A stretch of DNA of 64,000 bases. Origin: Polynucleobacter sp. MWH-UH19D (GTDB lineage Bacteria > Pseudomonadota > Gammaproteobacteria > Burkholderiales > Burkholderiaceae). The notes under the pieces were generated by a model, which searched no databases, was not told the origin of the DNA, and saw only the letters and a list, made by a program, of their open reading frames with translations. Made by a program: the position numbers and the translations under genes. This document shows, piece after piece, positions 36,461-46,681 of the stretch. The DNA is taken from NCBI RefSeq assembly GCF_040409795.1, contig NZ_CP099571.1, positions 1,426,001-1,490,000 of the forward strand, in the 5' to 3' direction. Numbering within the stretch: the stretch's first letter is position 1; the number at the start of each line of letters is the position of its first letter.

Positions 36461-38617
36461 TTAGCTTGGGAGATCCCTGGAGCGCGCCCCAAAAGCCATT
36501 TCCTTGATTTTGGAGAGCCGATCCCGCGTACTGGCTGCCTTTTCGAACTCCAAATTCTTCGCCTCAGCAATCATCTGTTTCTCTAAGCGTTTGATTTCAT
36601 TGGATAAGTCTTTCTCACTCATGTCCTCATAATGGGCTCGCTCTTGCTCAACAGCCATCTCTTGACGCTTTTCTTTAACGTCATAAACACCATCAATAAT
36701 GTCTTTAATGCGCTTTTGAACCCCTTTAGGCTCGATTCCATGAGTCTTATTGAAGGCAATTTGCTTGCTACGACGCCTCTCCGTTTCACCCATTGCCCTA
36801 CGCATGGAATCAGTGACCTTATCGGCATACAGGATTGCCTTGCCCCGAACATTGCGAGCAGCACGGCCGATGGTTTGAATAAGCGAACGTTCAGAGCGCA
36901 AAAAGCCTTCTTTATCAGCATCCAAAATAGCTACTAAAGATACTTCCGGAATATCTAGACCCTCTCTAAGTAAGTTAATACCAACTAACACATCAAATAC
37001 GCCCAGCCGGAGGTCGCGCAAAATCTCAACACGTTCAACGGTATCTATATCTGAATGCACATAGCGCACTTTTACGCCGTTATCAGAAAGAAAGTCTGTC
37101 AGTTGCTCTGCCATCCGTTTTGTTAGCACCGTTACCAAGACCCGTTCACCCACTTTTACACGCTCATGAATTTGACTGAGCAAATCATCAACCTGCGTGC
37201 TTGCTGGCAACACTTCAATTTCGGGATCAACTAAACCTGTAGGTCTAGCCACTTGTTCAACGACTTGGCCTTGATGCTGACTTTCATATTCAGCAGGTGT
37301 TGCCGATACAAAAATTGTTTGGCGCATTTTGGTTTCAAATTCAGTGAATTTGAGCGGGCGATTATCCATTGCGGACGGCAAACGAAAACCAAACTCAACC
37401 AAAGTGTGTTTGCGAGACTTGTCGCCGTTATACATGGCATTTAATTGACCAATGAGCACATGACTCTCATCCAAAAACATCAATGCATCATTTGGTAAAT
37501 AGTCAACCAAGGTAGGCGGAGCCTCGCCTGGAGCGGCCCCCGAAAGGTGACGCGAGTAGTTCTCAATCCCCTTGCAAAATCCCAGCTCATTTAACATTTC
37601 CAAATCAAAACGCGTGCGCTGTTCTAAGCGCTGAGCCTCAACCAGTTTTCCATCTTTGACAAACTCATCTAAGCGAATTCGCAATTCTTCTTTGATGGTT
37701 TCAATCGCTTTCAAAACCGTTTCGCGCGGCGTGACATAGTGCGAACTTGGATAAACAGTAAAGCGCGGAATTTTTTGGCGAATCTTTCCAGTCAGCGGAT
37801 CGAAAAACTGCAGACTCTCTACTTCATCATCAAATAATTCAACCCGCAGTGCTAATTCATTATGTTCTGCCGGGAAGATATCAATAGTGTCACCGCGCAC
37901 TCGAAATACACCGCGCTTGAAATCCATTTCATTACGCTCATACTGCATGGCAATGAGTCGAGCCAAAATATCGCGCTGACTCATTTTGTCACCAGGTCGC
38001 AGAGTCATCACCATGCTGTGATAGTCGCCAGGATTGCCAATACCGTAGATTGCTGAAACGGTGGCCACAATCACCACATCCCGACGCTCTAACAAACTCT
38101 TAGTTGCCGATAAGCGCATTTGCTCAATGTGCTCATTTATAGAGGAGTCTTTCTCGATAAAAAGATCGCGCTGAGGAACGTAGGCTTCTGGCTGGTAATA
38201 GTCGTAGTAGCTCACAAAGTACTCGACCGCATTTTTAGGGAAAAACTCTCTAAATTCACTGTAAAGCTGGGCAGCCAAAGTCTTATTCGGGGCAAAAACA
38301 ATGGCTGGACGACCAGTTCTAGCGATCACATTGGCCATCGTGAAAGTCTTGCCAGACCCCGTAACTCCCAATAGGGTTTGATAGGTCAGACCATCCTCAA
38401 CCCCCTCCACTAGGGCATCAATAGCTGCCGGTTGATCTCCAGCGGGGGGAAATGGCTGGTAGAGCTGGTAAGGGGAGTCCGGAAAGGTCGCAAATTTGGC
38501 TGGATCGAGCTCATGCCCAGCATTCTCCTGAGGATAGGAGCTGGCATTTTTTTGAGCAGCCTTAGGCTCTATTTTTGTGTCAGTTTTACTAAACTTAGGG
38601 GGCATCTCGGCTATCAT
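36461..38617 (-). CDS. uvrB: Excinuclease ABC subunit B
   Basis: 718 aa nucleotide-excision-repair helicase-like subunit. Walker A GVTGSGKT near residue 84, the beta-hairpin region [12 protein letters not shown] near 136, helicase motifs DESHVLIGQ near 383 and RAARN near 590, and the C-terminal UVR motif [22 protein letters not shown] near 680. It has an N-terminal extension of about 45 residues before the usual start of the family ([18 protein letters not shown]); ATG 38605 is an alternative start. Confidence 0.96.
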   Translation of the reverse strand: MIAEMPPKFSKTDTKIEPKAAQKNASSYPQENAGHELDPAKFATFPDSPYQLYQPFPPAGDQPAAIDALVEGVEDGLTYQTLLGVTGSGKTFTMANVIARTGRPAIVFAPNKTLAAQLYSEFREFFPKNAVEYFVSYYDYYQPEAYVPQRDLFIEKDSSINEHIEQMRLSATKSLLERRDVVIVATVSAIYGIGNPGDYHSMVMTLRPGDKMSQRDILARLIAMQYERNEMDFKRGVFRVRGDTIDIFPAEHNELALRVELFDDEVESLQFFDPLTGKIRQKIPRFTVYPSSHYVTPRETVLKAIETIKEELRIRLDEFVKDGKLVEAQRLEQRTRFDLEMLNELGFCKGIENYSRHLSGAAPGEAPPTLVDYLPNDALMFLDESHVLIGQLNAMYNGDKSRKHTLVEFGFRLPSAMDNRPLKFTEFETKMRQTIFVSATPAEYESQHQGQVVEQVARPTGLVDPEIEVLPASTQVDDLLSQIHERVKVGERVLVTVLTKRMAEQLTDFLSDNGVKVRYVHSDIDTVERVEILRDLRLGVFDVLVGINLLREGLDIPEVSLVAILDADKEGFLRSERSLIQTIGRAARNVRGKAILYADKVTDSMRRAMGETERRRSKQIAFNKTHGIEPKGVQKRIKDIIDGVYDVKEKRQEMAVEQERAHYEDMSEKDLSNEIKRLEKQMIAEAKNLEFEKAASTRDRLSKIKEMAFGARSRDLPS

Positions 38618-38776
38618 TTCATCTGTGAGTTTTCTTCACAGCGAATTTTGTACAAACAATGATTTTGCCGTTTTTATTAAGAAATAGTTAGCTCTGATTA
38701 CAAAAACAGACAATTTAGCCTAATTTAACGTCAATTAATAACAAAACCACCCATAAACCACCATTTTTAATACCAA

Positions 38777-39976
38777 ATGACCCTGTTTGCCTCAGTTCAA
38801 TTAGCCCCAAAAGACCCTATTTTCGGACTCACAGAAGCTTATGTTGCCGATCAACGTCCTGACAAAGTGAACTTAGGTGTTGGCGTGTACTACACCGATG
38901 AAGGCAAGGTGCCTCTTTTAAAGGCTGTTATTAAGGCTGAAGAGGCGATTGTGGCAAAACATTCTCCACGTAGCTATATTCCAATCGAAGGTCCAAATCC
39001 ATACAACAGCGCTGTACAAAACTTATTGTTTGGTGCGGATTCAGCATTAATTAAAGATGGTCGCGTGGTTACCGCAGAATGCTTAGGCGGAACTGGCGCA
39101 TTGCGTGTTGGCGCTGACTTTATTAAACGTTTGAATTTGAATGCGCCATGCGCAATCAGCAACCCCACCTGGGAAAACCATCGCGGCATTTTTGAATCTG
39201 CTGGCTTTGAAGTGCTTGAATACACCTACTTTGACGGCAAAACTCGCGGTGTTGATTTTGACGGTATGGTGAAGTCTCTTGAGTCTTTTCCAAAAAATAC
39301 AACTGTCTTGTTGCACGCTTGCTGCCATAACCCAACAGGCGCAGACATTACTGAAGCGCAGTGGCGTCAAGTGATTGATATCTGCAAGAACAAGGGTCTC
39401 ATTCCATTTTTGGATATGGCTTACCAAGGTTTTGCTGCGGGTATTGATCAAGATGGCGTCGCAGTACGTCTCTTCGCCGAATCTGGCATGTCCTTTTTTG
39501 TTTCTAGCTCTTTCTCCAAATCATTTTCACTCTATGGTGAGCGTGTTGGAGCCTTGTCTATCGTGACACAAAGTAAAGATGAATCCACACGCGTGCTATC
39601 GCAGTTAAAACGTGTTATTCGTACAAACTACTCAAACCCGCCTACCCATGGTGCAGCTATTGCCGCAGCCGTTCTAAATTCGCCTGAGCTGCGCAAACTC
39701 TGGGAAGATGAGTTAGCAGAAATGCGTGATCGCATTAAAGCAATGCGTCAGGGATTGGTGCAAAAATTAGCCGCTGCTGGCGTCAAACAAGATTTCGCGT
39801 TTATTGAAAAACAACGCGGTATGTTTTCTTATTCTGGCTTAACCGCTGAACAAGTAGATCGTTTGCAAAAAGAAGATGGCATATATGCCCTCTCCACTGG
39901 ACGTATTTGTGTGGCTGCTCTCAATACTAAAAATATTGATAAGGTAGTCAAAGCAATTGCTCGCGTTTTAGCCTAA
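38777..39976 (+). CDS. Aspartate/aromatic amino acid aminotransferase (class I)
   Basis: 399 aa PLP enzyme of the AspC/TyrB type, transferring amino groups between aspartate or aromatic amino acids and 2-oxoglutarate. Recognisable: N-terminal DPIFGLTEAYVADQRPDKVNLGVG, cofactor-binding CCHNPTG near residue 180, PLP lysine in SSSFSKSFSLYGERVG near 247 and the substrate Arg region near 375 (GRICVAALN). Divergent from uvrB; the spacer (38618-38776) is AT-rich with no clear operator. Confidence 0.92.
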   Translation: MTLFASVQLAPKDPIFGLTEAYVADQRPDKVNLGVGVYYTDEGKVPLLKAVIKAEEAIVAKHSPRSYIPIEGPNPYNSAVQNLLFGADSALIKDGRVVTAECLGGTGALRVGADFIKRLNLNAPCAISNPTWENHRGIFESAGFEVLEYTYFDGKTRGVDFDGMVKSLESFPKNTTVLLHACCHNPTGADITEAQWRQVIDICKNKGLIPFLDMAYQGFAAGIDQDGVAVRLFAESGMSFFVSSSFSKSFSLYGERVGALSIVTQSKDESTRVLSQLKRVIRTNYSNPPTHGAAIAAAVLNSPELRKLWEDELAEMRDRIKAMRQGLVQKLAAAGVKQDFAFIEKQRGMFSYSGLTAEQVDRLQKEDGIYALSTGRICVAALNTKNIDKVVKAIARVLA

Positions 39977-40005
39977 AGTAGTAATCAAGATTTAGAGGAG
40001 GTAGC

Positions 40006-41277
40006 ATGCTTTATCAGTTACACGAGTTCCAAAAAGCCTTACTTCAGCCAGTAAGCTCATGGGCGCGCGCAGCCTCTGAAGCCCTGATTAATGCATCTAA
40101 CCCTGCGTCCAAAGTTCCAGGCTCTGAGCGTTTAGCTGCTAGCTATGAACTCCTCTATCGCTTAGGCAAAAACTACAAAAAGCCAGAATTTGGCATTCGC
40201 TCTGTGATGGCACATGGACATGATGTTGCGATTCATGAAATCACCAAAGTTGCAAAGCCATTTTGTAACTTAATTCGCTTTAAGCGCTTCTCTGATGATG
40301 TTGAAACCATCAAGAGACTTAAAGAGGATCCTTCTGTTCTAATCGTTGCACCGCTCTCTGGCCACCATGCAACATTGCTACGCGATACTGTTCGCACACT
40401 ATTGCAAGATCACAAGGTTTACATCACTGATTGGGTTGATGCTCGCAACGTCCCTGTCAGCGAAGGTGAATTTGGCCTAGATGATTATGTTCACTATGTC
40501 CAAGAATTTGTCCGTTTTATCGGCGCTGAAAATTTACATGTGATCTCGGTTTGTCAGCCTACAGTTCCTACATTGGGCGCCATTTCATTAATGGCTTCTG
40601 CAGGTGAAAAGACTCCTGCTTCAATGATCATGATGGGCGGCCCAATTGATGCACGCAAGTCACCGACTGCTGTAAATAACTTGGCAGAACAAAAATCTCA
40701 CGACTGGTTTGAAAGCCACGTAATTTATAAGGTTCCACCTAGCTATCCAGGCGCTGGTCGTCGTGTATATCCAGGATTCTTGCAACATACTGGCTTTATT
40801 GCCATGAATCCACAAAACCACTTGCAATCACACTGGGATTACTTCACAAATCTTGTGCGTGGAGATGAAGAAGATGCTGAAGCGCATATTCGTTTCTATG
40901 ATGAATACAATGCCGTCCTCGATTTAGATGCGAAGTTCTATCTCGACACGATTAAAACAGTATTCCAAGACTACGCCTTACCAAATGGCACATGGGAAGT
41001 TGCTGGCAAACTGGTGAAGCCACAAGATATCAAAAAGACTGCTCTACTCACAGTAGAAGGTGAGCTTGATGACATCTCCGGAAGCGGCCAAACACGATCA
41101 GCCCATGCTTTATGCGCGGGTATTCCGAAAGAATCTAAAGCGCATTACGAAGTAGCAGGCGCTGGTCACTATGGCATCTTCGCTGGTCGCCGTTGGCGTG
41201 AAAAGGTTTACCCAAAAATTAAATCCTTTATTCGAGAGCATCAGCCTGGAAAACGCAAATCTGGTGCTAATGAATAA
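40006..41277 (+). CDS. phaZ: Intracellular polyhydroxybutyrate depolymerase
   Basis: 423 aa alpha/beta-hydrolase that mobilises stored PHB in the cytoplasm. The nucleophile is Cys, in ISVCQPTVPTLG near residue 183, as in PhaZ1 of Cupriavidus; no signal peptide. MLYQLHEFQKALLQPVSSWA is the usual family start and the catalytic His is in AGAGHYGIFAG near 388. Strong ribosome site GAGGAGG. Shows that the cell uses PHB reserves; no PHA synthase lies in the window. Confidence 0.93.
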   Translation: MLYQLHEFQKALLQPVSSWARAASEALINASNPASKVPGSERLAASYELLYRLGKNYKKPEFGIRSVMAHGHDVAIHEITKVAKPFCNLIRFKRFSDDVETIKRLKEDPSVLIVAPLSGHHATLLRDTVRTLLQDHKVYITDWVDARNVPVSEGEFGLDDYVHYVQEFVRFIGAENLHVISVCQPTVPTLGAISLMASAGEKTPASMIMMGGPIDARKSPTAVNNLAEQKSHDWFESHVIYKVPPSYPGAGRRVYPGFLQHTGFIAMNPQNHLQSHWDYFTNLVRGDEEDAEAHIRFYDEYNAVLDLDAKFYLDTIKTVFQDYALPNGTWEVAGKLVKPQDIKKTALLTVEGELDDISGSGQTRSAHALCAGIPKESKAHYEVAGAGHYGIFAGRRWREKVYPKIKSFIREHQPGKRKSGANE

Positions 41278-41305
41278 AAATGAGAGACCTTAGCGTCTCT
41301 CATTT
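41278..41305 (+). terminator. Terminator after phaZ
   Basis: Perfect 8-bp stem TGAGAGAC/GTCTCTCA with 6-nt loop, flanked by AAA and TTT. The T tract is short, so read-through into rsxB is possible. Confidence 0.75.
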
Positions 41306-41325
41306 AAATTGGAAACTCCCAATTG

Positions 41326-42018
41326 ATGAAGCCCAACGAGGTGAAAGAGCTTGCTGATCGCCTAGAGGATCTTCTTCCTCAAACCCAATGCACTAAATGC
41401 GGCTATCCCGATTGCAGAGGATACGCCCAAGCCTTAGCCAAGGGTGAGGCTGCACCCAATCAATGCCCGCCAGGCGGCGTTGAGGGCATTAAACGACTTA
41501 GCCAAGTATTAACACCAATCTACCCACAAGATGCATTCGATTTGCATCCAAACATCAACCCTGAATGCGGCGTTGAGCGTCCACGAGCAGTAGCCTTTAT
41601 CGATCCGCAAAAATGTATTGGCTGCACTCTTTGTATTCAGGCATGCCCTGTCGATGCGATCGTTGGCGCTTCTAAACAAATGCATGTCGTACTATCAGAG
41701 TGGTGCACTGGCTGCGATCTTTGTATTCCGCCATGTCCAGTTGACTGCATCTCGATGATCAATGTCACAGGTAAGCAAACAGGCTGGGATGCTTGGGATG
41801 CAGATTTAGCTGAATTAGCACGCCAACGCTATCATGATCGTGAGCGCCGATTAGATCGCGAGCAAAAAGATAATGATGAACGCTTGGCCAAAAAAGCAGC
41901 AGTTAAATTAGCCGCTGTAAATGCAGAGCAGCCCTCCTCAGCCGAAGAAGAAAAAGAGAAAGAGCGTAAGCGCGCAATTATTGCCGCCGCGATTGCAAGG
42001 GCTCAGCAAAAATCATGA
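41326..42018 (+). CDS. rsxB: RnfB/RsxB-like polyferredoxin
   Basis: 230 aa. N-terminal [4Fe-4S] site CTKCGYPDC...CPPGG (about residues 22-52) as in RnfB, then two ferredoxin motifs CIGCTLCIQACPVD near 100 and CTGCDLCIPPCPVD near 130; the C-terminus (from about 160) is a highly charged coiled coil. The usual N-terminal membrane helix of RnfB is missing and no other rnf genes are here, so it is a stand-alone soluble version, common in Burkholderiales. ATG 41326 preferred over TTG 41323. It overlaps nth by 4 nt. Confidence 0.88.
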   Translation: MKPNEVKELADRLEDLLPQTQCTKCGYPDCRGYAQALAKGEAAPNQCPPGGVEGIKRLSQVLTPIYPQDAFDLHPNINPECGVERPRAVAFIDPQKCIGCTLCIQACPVDAIVGASKQMHVVLSEWCTGCDLCIPPCPVDCISMINVTGKQTGWDAWDADLAELARQRYHDRERRLDREQKDNDERLAKKAAVKLAAVNAEQPSSAEEEKEKERKRAIIAAAIARAQQKS

Positions 42019-42674
42019 TGAATCCAGAAAAGCGTCGTGCCTTTTTTGAGCAACTCAAAGCAAATAATCCCAAACCCACTACTGAACTAGAATACAACTC
42101 GCCTTTTGAATTGCTCATTGCTGTACTACTTTCGGCACAGGCAACCGATGTATCAGTCAACAAAGGCACTCGTAAACTGTTTAAGGTTGCTAATACACCT
42201 CAAGCACTTCTCGATTTAGGCGAAGAAGGAGTGCGCCCCTACATACAACATATTGGTTTATTTAATTCCAAGGGAAGACATATTCAAGAAACCTGCCGTC
42301 TGCTCATTGACAAGCATGGTGGTAAGGTGCCGCAGAACAGAGAAGATCTAGAAGCCTTACCTGGGGTCGGCAGAAAAACCGCTAATGTCATTCTGAACAC
42401 AGCTTTTGGTCAACCCACCATCGCAGTCGATACCCATATTTTTCGGGTATCTAACCGCACAGGTCTAGCGCCTGGCAAAGACGTCTTGGAAGTTGAGCAT
42501 CAATTGCTTAAGCGTGTTCCCAAAGAATATCTTTTAGATGCACATCATTGGTTAATCTTGCATGGCAGATATACTTGCAAGGCACGCAATCCAGAGTGTG
42601 CACAATGCGTTGTTGAACCACTCTGTGGATTTAAACAGAAAACGGCAAAGGGAAAAGTTCGTGGCACTATTTAA
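42015..42674 (+). CDS. nth: Endonuclease III (DNA glycosylase/AP lyase)
   Basis: 219 aa base-excision-repair enzyme for oxidised pyrimidines. Helix-hairpin-helix LPGVGRKTANVIL near residue 116 (catalytic Lys), catalytic Asp in AVDTHIFRVSNRT near 139, and the C-terminal [4Fe-4S] cluster C-x6-C-x2-C-x5-C (CKARNPECAQCVVEPLC). Coupled to rsxB and overlapping the next gene by 14 nt. Confidence 0.96.
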   Translation: MMNPEKRRAFFEQLKANNPKPTTELEYNSPFELLIAVLLSAQATDVSVNKGTRKLFKVANTPQALLDLGEEGVRPYIQHIGLFNSKGRHIQETCRLLIDKHGGKVPQNREDLEALPGVGRKTANVILNTAFGQPTIAVDTHIFRVSNRTGLAPGKDVLEVEHQLLKRVPKEYLLDAHHWLILHGRYTCKARNPECAQCVVEPLCGFKQKTAKGKVRGTI

Positions 42675-43092
42675 TCCTACTCGCGAAGAAGTCCGACGTT
42701 TTTTCTGTGACACCTGGAAGAAAAAATCTGATGGGCAGGTTTTAGATCCGATGGAAACACTTGCCGGCGATTGGATTGCACAACATCCTGAATACCACTC
42801 TCTATTGACTGACCCAGATGGTGCATTGACTCAAGACTACACACCTGATCGCGGAGAAACCAATCCTTTTTTGCATTTATCCATGCATCTATCGATTAGC
42901 GAACAGATCTCCATTAATCAACCGCCTGGCATTAAAGAGATTGCTGAAAAACTCAGTCACAAATTAGGCTCGGAACATGAAGCCCAGCATCTCATGATGG
43001 AATGCCTGGGGCAAGTGATGTGGGAATCTCAGAGAGAGGGAAGACCTCTTAACCCCGAGAATTATCTTGAGGCATTAAGAAAGCTTTGTTAA
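42661..43092 (+). CDS. DUF1841 family protein
   Basis: 143 aa, function unknown. I chose GTG 42661 (MALFNPTREEVRRFFCDTW), which matches the family's usual start; a longer frame from 42562 would overlap nth by more than 110 nt. The protein is soluble, with the conserved NPFLHLSMHLSISEQISINQPPGI block near residue 60. It overlaps nth by 14 nt, so it is translated with the repair gene; the link has no known meaning. Confidence 0.85.
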   Translation: MALFNPTREEVRRFFCDTWKKKSDGQVLDPMETLAGDWIAQHPEYHSLLTDPDGALTQDYTPDRGETNPFLHLSMHLSISEQISINQPPGIKEIAEKLSHKLGSEHEAQHLMMECLGQVMWESQREGRPLNPENYLEALRKLC

Positions 43093-43106
43093 GGCTTGAT
43101 TAAAAA

Positions 43107-43526
43107 TCAGGCGGGCTCAAAGAGATGGGTTTTCTGACCATCTTGCGTTTCTTGAAATACCACTTTCACTTTTTGCCCAACCCGAATGGAATCAAAATCG
43201 CAGTTGGTAAGATGGGTCAACATAGAAATCCCTTCTTGCAATTTGACATATGCCATTGCAAATGGAACCTCAACACCACGGCGCATGACGGTATATGAGT
43301 AGATCTCCCCTAGTCCTGCAGATTTAACCCAAGTCGTGTCATCGCTACCACAATGCGGACAAATGGTTCGCGGATAGTAATGCGCCTGATTACAAGTATT
43401 GCAATGTTTTACCAGTAACTCACCAATCTGCGCAGCATCCAAAAAGGGTTTGTTCTCGGGATTCGCAATAGGACTTGGCAGTCGATGCTCTGAATGCTCT
43501 GAATTTTTTTGATTCACTTGACTCAT
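43107..43526 (-). CDS. Zn-ribbon/OB-fold (DUF35) acyl-CoA-associated protein
   Basis: 139 aa. A rubredoxin-like Zn ribbon (CNTCNQAHYYPRTICPHCG, about residues 40-58) is followed by an OB-fold. Such proteins pair with thiolases and are needed for their activity or stability. It overlaps the thiolase gene by 4 nt. Confidence 0.88.
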   Translation of the reverse strand: MSQVNQKNSEHSEHRLPSPIANPENKPFLDAAQIGELLVKHCNTCNQAHYYPRTICPHCGSDDTTWVKSAGLGEIYSYTVMRRGVEVPFAMAYVKLQEGISMLTHLTNCDFDSIRVGQKVKVVFQETQDGQKTHLFEPA

Positions 43527-44704
43527 TGCAATCTCCCCATAATTAATACCGAAGCGCCGTGACGAGTGCCTAACGCCCCACCAATACCAGAGGCTAATGC
43601 AAACTCAAGGTTTGGTACTTGCACATCTGGATGCGCCTCACCACGCAACTGTCTAACTGCTTCAATAACTTTAGTCATACCACCACGATTTGCTGGGTGG
43701 TTATTACATAAGCCACCACCATCTGTATTAAATGCTAATTTTCCTTTGCCAGAGATAAGCTGACCGCCTTCAACAAACTTGCCGCCCTCCCCTTTTTTGC
43801 AGAACCCAAGATCTTCCAGTTGAATCAATACTGTAATGGTGAAACTATCGTAAATAGAGGCATAACGAATTTGTTCTGGCGTCAGCTTTGCCTCCTTAAA
43901 CGCCAAAGGTGCCGCCCATTTCAATCCTGAATAAGTTAAATCTACCTTGCCACCCATTTGACCCTTGGTTGTTTCGCCCGCACCCATCATGGTTACAACG
44001 GGCTTCTTTAGCGTCTTAGCAATATCAGGATGAACTACTACCAAAGCACCGCCACTATCGGTCACTACACAGCAATCAGCACGATGTAATGGATCCGCAA
44101 TCATCGGCGAATTGAGAACATCATCCACTGTTAGAAGATCTTTTAAAGCAGCATTGGGATTATGTTGCGCATGATGGGATGCTGCCACCTTAATCCAAGC
44201 CAATTGTTCACTAGTGGTACCAAACTCATACATGTGACGCATTGCGCACATGGCATAGGTATTTAATGGTGCTGGTGAATAGGGTTTCTCAAAGGCAAAG
44301 TCAGGAGCGCTAGCCCATTGACTACGGACCTGCGTACCACTCGATCCCTCAGACTTGGGGCGTCCCGCCAAAGTAATGAGCGCAACCTTACATTGACCGG
44401 TAGCGATCGCTCGAGCTGCATGATTAACATGGGTTAGGTAAGACGATCCACCAGTATCAGTAGAGTCAAGATAAGTTAATTTTTTTAGGCCCAAATAATC
44501 TGCCATGGATACAGGACCCATTCCAGGCGCATCTCCAGCACAGAAATATCCATCTACATCATCCAAAGTGAGACCTGCGTCTTGCAAAGCACCTCTAGCA
44601 ACTTCGGCATGCAACTGTGCCACTGTATGGTTTGGCGCAACCCTCAACGGGTGCTCATAAATACCTGCTATGCAGGCATCGTATTTATTAGTTGTAAATG
44701 ACAT
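43523..44704 (-). CDS. Thiolase family (SCP-x type) acyltransferase
   Basis: 393 aa of the lipid-transfer-type thiolase group that works with DUF35 partners. N-terminal AVLQ-type half (about 1-250) and C-terminal half with the active-site GGGLCNNHPANRGG near residue 335 and ASGIGGALGTRHGASVLI near 370. The classical nucleophilic Cys position of the degradative thiolases is in GYFCAGD near 59. Substrate unknown; the CoA-transferase genes upstream suggest 3-oxoacyl-CoA cleavage. Confidence 0.85.
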   Translation of the reverse strand: MSFTTNKYDACIAGIYEHPLRVAPNHTVAQLHAEVARGALQDAGLTLDDVDGYFCAGDAPGMGPVSMADYLGLKKLTYLDSTDTGGSSYLTHVNHAARAIATGQCKVALITLAGRPKSEGSSGTQVRSQWASAPDFAFEKPYSPAPLNTYAMCAMRHMYEFGTTSEQLAWIKVAASHHAQHNPNAALKDLLTVDDVLNSPMIADPLHRADCCVVTDSGGALVVVHPDIAKTLKKPVVTMMGAGETTKGQMGGKVDLTYSGLKWAAPLAFKEAKLTPEQIRYASIYDSFTITVLIQLEDLGFCKKGEGGKFVEGGQLISGKGKLAFNTDGGGLCNNHPANRGGMTKVIEAVRQLRGEAHPDVQVPNLEFALASGIGGALGTRHGASVLIMGRLQ

Positions 44705-44739
44705 GGGTGATTAACGCCTTTCTTAATGAGTCATCTCAC

Positions 44740-45405
44740 TTAACCTGCAAACCCTTGAATCATTGGCACACCACTTAAGGTTTGTAAGTCCTCAAAGCTC
44801 ATACCTTCTACCCAATCAACTGCAACAAGACCTTGAGGCGTAACCGCAATAGTTGCTAAATCGGTATAGATACAGTCAACAGCAGCGAGAGCAGTTAAGG
44901 GGTAAGTGCACTCTTTGACCAATTTAGATTCACCCGATTTGGTGAGATGCTCCATCATCACAAATAGTTTCTTCGCACCCAAAGCCAAATCCATCGCGCC
45001 GCCAACCGCCGGAATTGCTTTTGGATCACCTGTGCGCCAATTTGCAATATCACCCTTGACAGAAACCTGAAAGGCGCCCAAAACGCAGATATCAATATGG
45101 CCACCACGAATCATGACAAAAGAATCTGCATGATGACAAAGTGATGCGCCAGGCAACATAGTTACAGGTTGCTTACCCGCATTCACCAACTCTTCATCAA
45201 TCTCATGATCTTTTGCAAGCGGACCCATACCAAGCAGTCCATTTTCAGAGTGCAACAGGATCTCTTTATCTGATGGCAGGTAATTAGAAATAGTCATTGG
45301 CTGACCAATGCCTAAATTCACATGCGCACCATCAGGAATGTCCTGAACAATTCTTTTTGCAATGTCGGCTGTTGTGCGTTTTTGCACTTTGGAGAGATCA
45401 ATCAT
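44740..45405 (-). CDS. 3-oxoacid CoA-transferase subunit B
   Basis: 221 aa. Catalytic Glu in HSENGLLGMGP near residue 54; typical GASLCHHADSFVMIRGGHID near 85. Resembles both ScoB (succinyl-CoA:acetoacetate) and PcaJ (3-oxoadipate). The absence of other beta-ketoadipate genes and the presence of PHB depolymerase nearby favour acetoacetate use, but this is not settled. Overlaps subunit A by 4 nt. Confidence 0.9.
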   Translation of the reverse strand: MIDLSKVQKRTTADIAKRIVQDIPDGAHVNLGIGQPMTISNYLPSDKEILLHSENGLLGMGPLAKDHEIDEELVNAGKQPVTMLPGASLCHHADSFVMIRGGHIDICVLGAFQVSVKGDIANWRTGDPKAIPAVGGAMDLALGAKKLFVMMEHLTKSGESKLVKECTYPLTALAAVDCIYTDLATIAVTPQGLVAVDWVEGMSFEDLQTLSGVPMIQGFAG

Positions 45406-46073
45406 GATTTACCTCCTACAAGCACGACTCGTTTTACAAAAATTCCTGGCGTAACAATCACCTCGGGATCAAGTTGACCCAACCCCACAACTTGATTGAC
45501 TTGTGCAATAGTGCAACGCGCGGCAGTTGCCATAATCGGGCCAAAGTTGCGACCGGTTCGGTGATAAGTCAGATTACCCCAACGATCACCTTTGTCGGCT
45601 TTGATTAGTGCATAGTCTGCTTTAATTGCCACCTCAAAAATATGATCAATACCATCAATCACGCGCGTATCTTTTCCATTAGCCAACTCCGTGCCAAAAC
45701 CAGTGGGTGTATAGAAGCCACCAATACCAGCTCCGCCTGCGCGTATACGTTCAGCTAATGTACCTTGTGGAACTAACTCCAGCTCAATTTTTCCGGCACG
45801 ATATAAGTCATCAAAAGCACCAGATTCTGGCTGACGAGGAAATGAACAAACTACTTTTCTAACCTGACCATTAGCAATTAACTTCGCAATGCCAATCCCA
45901 GAATTTCCAGCATTGTTACTAATGATCGTGAGGTTCTTCGCGCCCTGCTCTGCAAGTGCATCCAATAAATAAATTGGTAAGCCCGCTCCACCAAATCCTG
46001 AAACCAAAATAGTTGAGCCATCAGCAATATCCTGGACGGCTTGCGCCACTCCAGGAATAATTTTATTAATCAC
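45402..46073 (-). CDS. 3-oxoacid CoA-transferase subunit A
   Basis: 223 aa, with the CoA-binding VSGFGGAGLP near residue 25 and KADKGDRWGNLTYHRTGRNFGP near 157. Sequence is close to the ScoA/PcaI group. With subunit B it moves CoA from succinyl-CoA to a 3-oxoacid, which the downstream thiolase could then cleave to acetyl-CoA. Confidence 0.9.
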   Translation of the reverse strand: MINKIIPGVAQAVQDIADGSTILVSGFGGAGLPIYLLDALAEQGAKNLTIISNNAGNSGIGIAKLIANGQVRKVVCSFPRQPESGAFDDLYRAGKIELELVPQGTLAERIRAGGAGIGGFYTPTGFGTELANGKDTRVIDGIDHIFEVAIKADYALIKADKGDRWGNLTYHRTGRNFGPIMATAARCTIAQVNQVVGLGQLDPEVIVTPGIFVKRVVLVGGKS

Positions 46074-46137
46074 TTCTTGTCTCCAGATTTTTTATTATGG
46101 GCACTGCTTTTCAGCTTTGCGCTGATTTTCTAATAAT

Positions 46138-46578
46138 TTAATACATTTGCGAAATGGCATCGCGAATCACCTCGGGCAACCTCTTAGCCAGCAATCTTCT
46201 AGCCTCAAGTGAGGCTTTAGAAGTCTCTCTGACCTTGGCTGACCATGGCGACCCTGGAAAATAAGCATCATCTTGATATCGCGGTATCACATGCCAATGA
46301 ATATGGGGGACCATATTCCCCAAGGTGGCGAGATTGACCTTATCTGGCTCCATCACCTCACGAATCACCTCTTCAACTGCAAATACTAAGGACATGATGT
46401 GCTCACGCTCACCATAGGTGAGATCTGACATCTCAGGAACATGTCGATTCCAAATCACCCGACAAAACCCAGGCAAATCAGGATCGTTCACCATAATTAC
46501 TCGGCAGTCGTCACCACGCCAAATTAACTCACCCTCTTCAGGCTTGAGTCCATCCTTACAAAGTATGCAATCAGTCAT
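46138..46578 (-). CDS. HIT family nucleotide hydrolase/transferase
   Basis: 146 aa. The histidine triad HIHWHV near residue 102 is intact, with an N-terminal pair of Cys (CILCKDG). This is the diadenosine-polyphosphate or nucleoside phosphoramidate hydrolase-like branch. Single gene between aceA and the CoA-transferase unit. Confidence 0.9.
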   Translation of the reverse strand: MTDCILCKDGLKPEEGELIWRGDDCRVIMVNDPDLPGFCRVIWNRHVPEMSDLTYGEREHIMSLVFAVEEVIREVMEPDKVNLATLGNMVPHIHWHVIPRYQDDAYFPGSPWSAKVRETSKASLEARRLLAKRLPEVIRDAISQMY

Positions 46579-46639
46579 TCAATGAATGTAAACGAAAACG
46601 GCATCTAAGTCACCCTTGTGGGGTAATTTAAATGCCGCG

Positions 46640-46658
46640 GCAGTAAGGGTGTTACTGC
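46640..46658 (-). terminator. Hairpin after aceA
   Basis: Seven-bp stem GCAGTAA/TTACTGC with a 5-nt loop just after the aceA stop. No T run follows on the minus strand, so it may be a factor-dependent terminator or an mRNA-protecting stem; a second set of arms CGGCAT/ATGCCG (46599-46604, 46632-46637) lies further on. Confidence 0.45.
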
Positions 46659-46681
46659 TACTACAGACTACTTAGGGATTC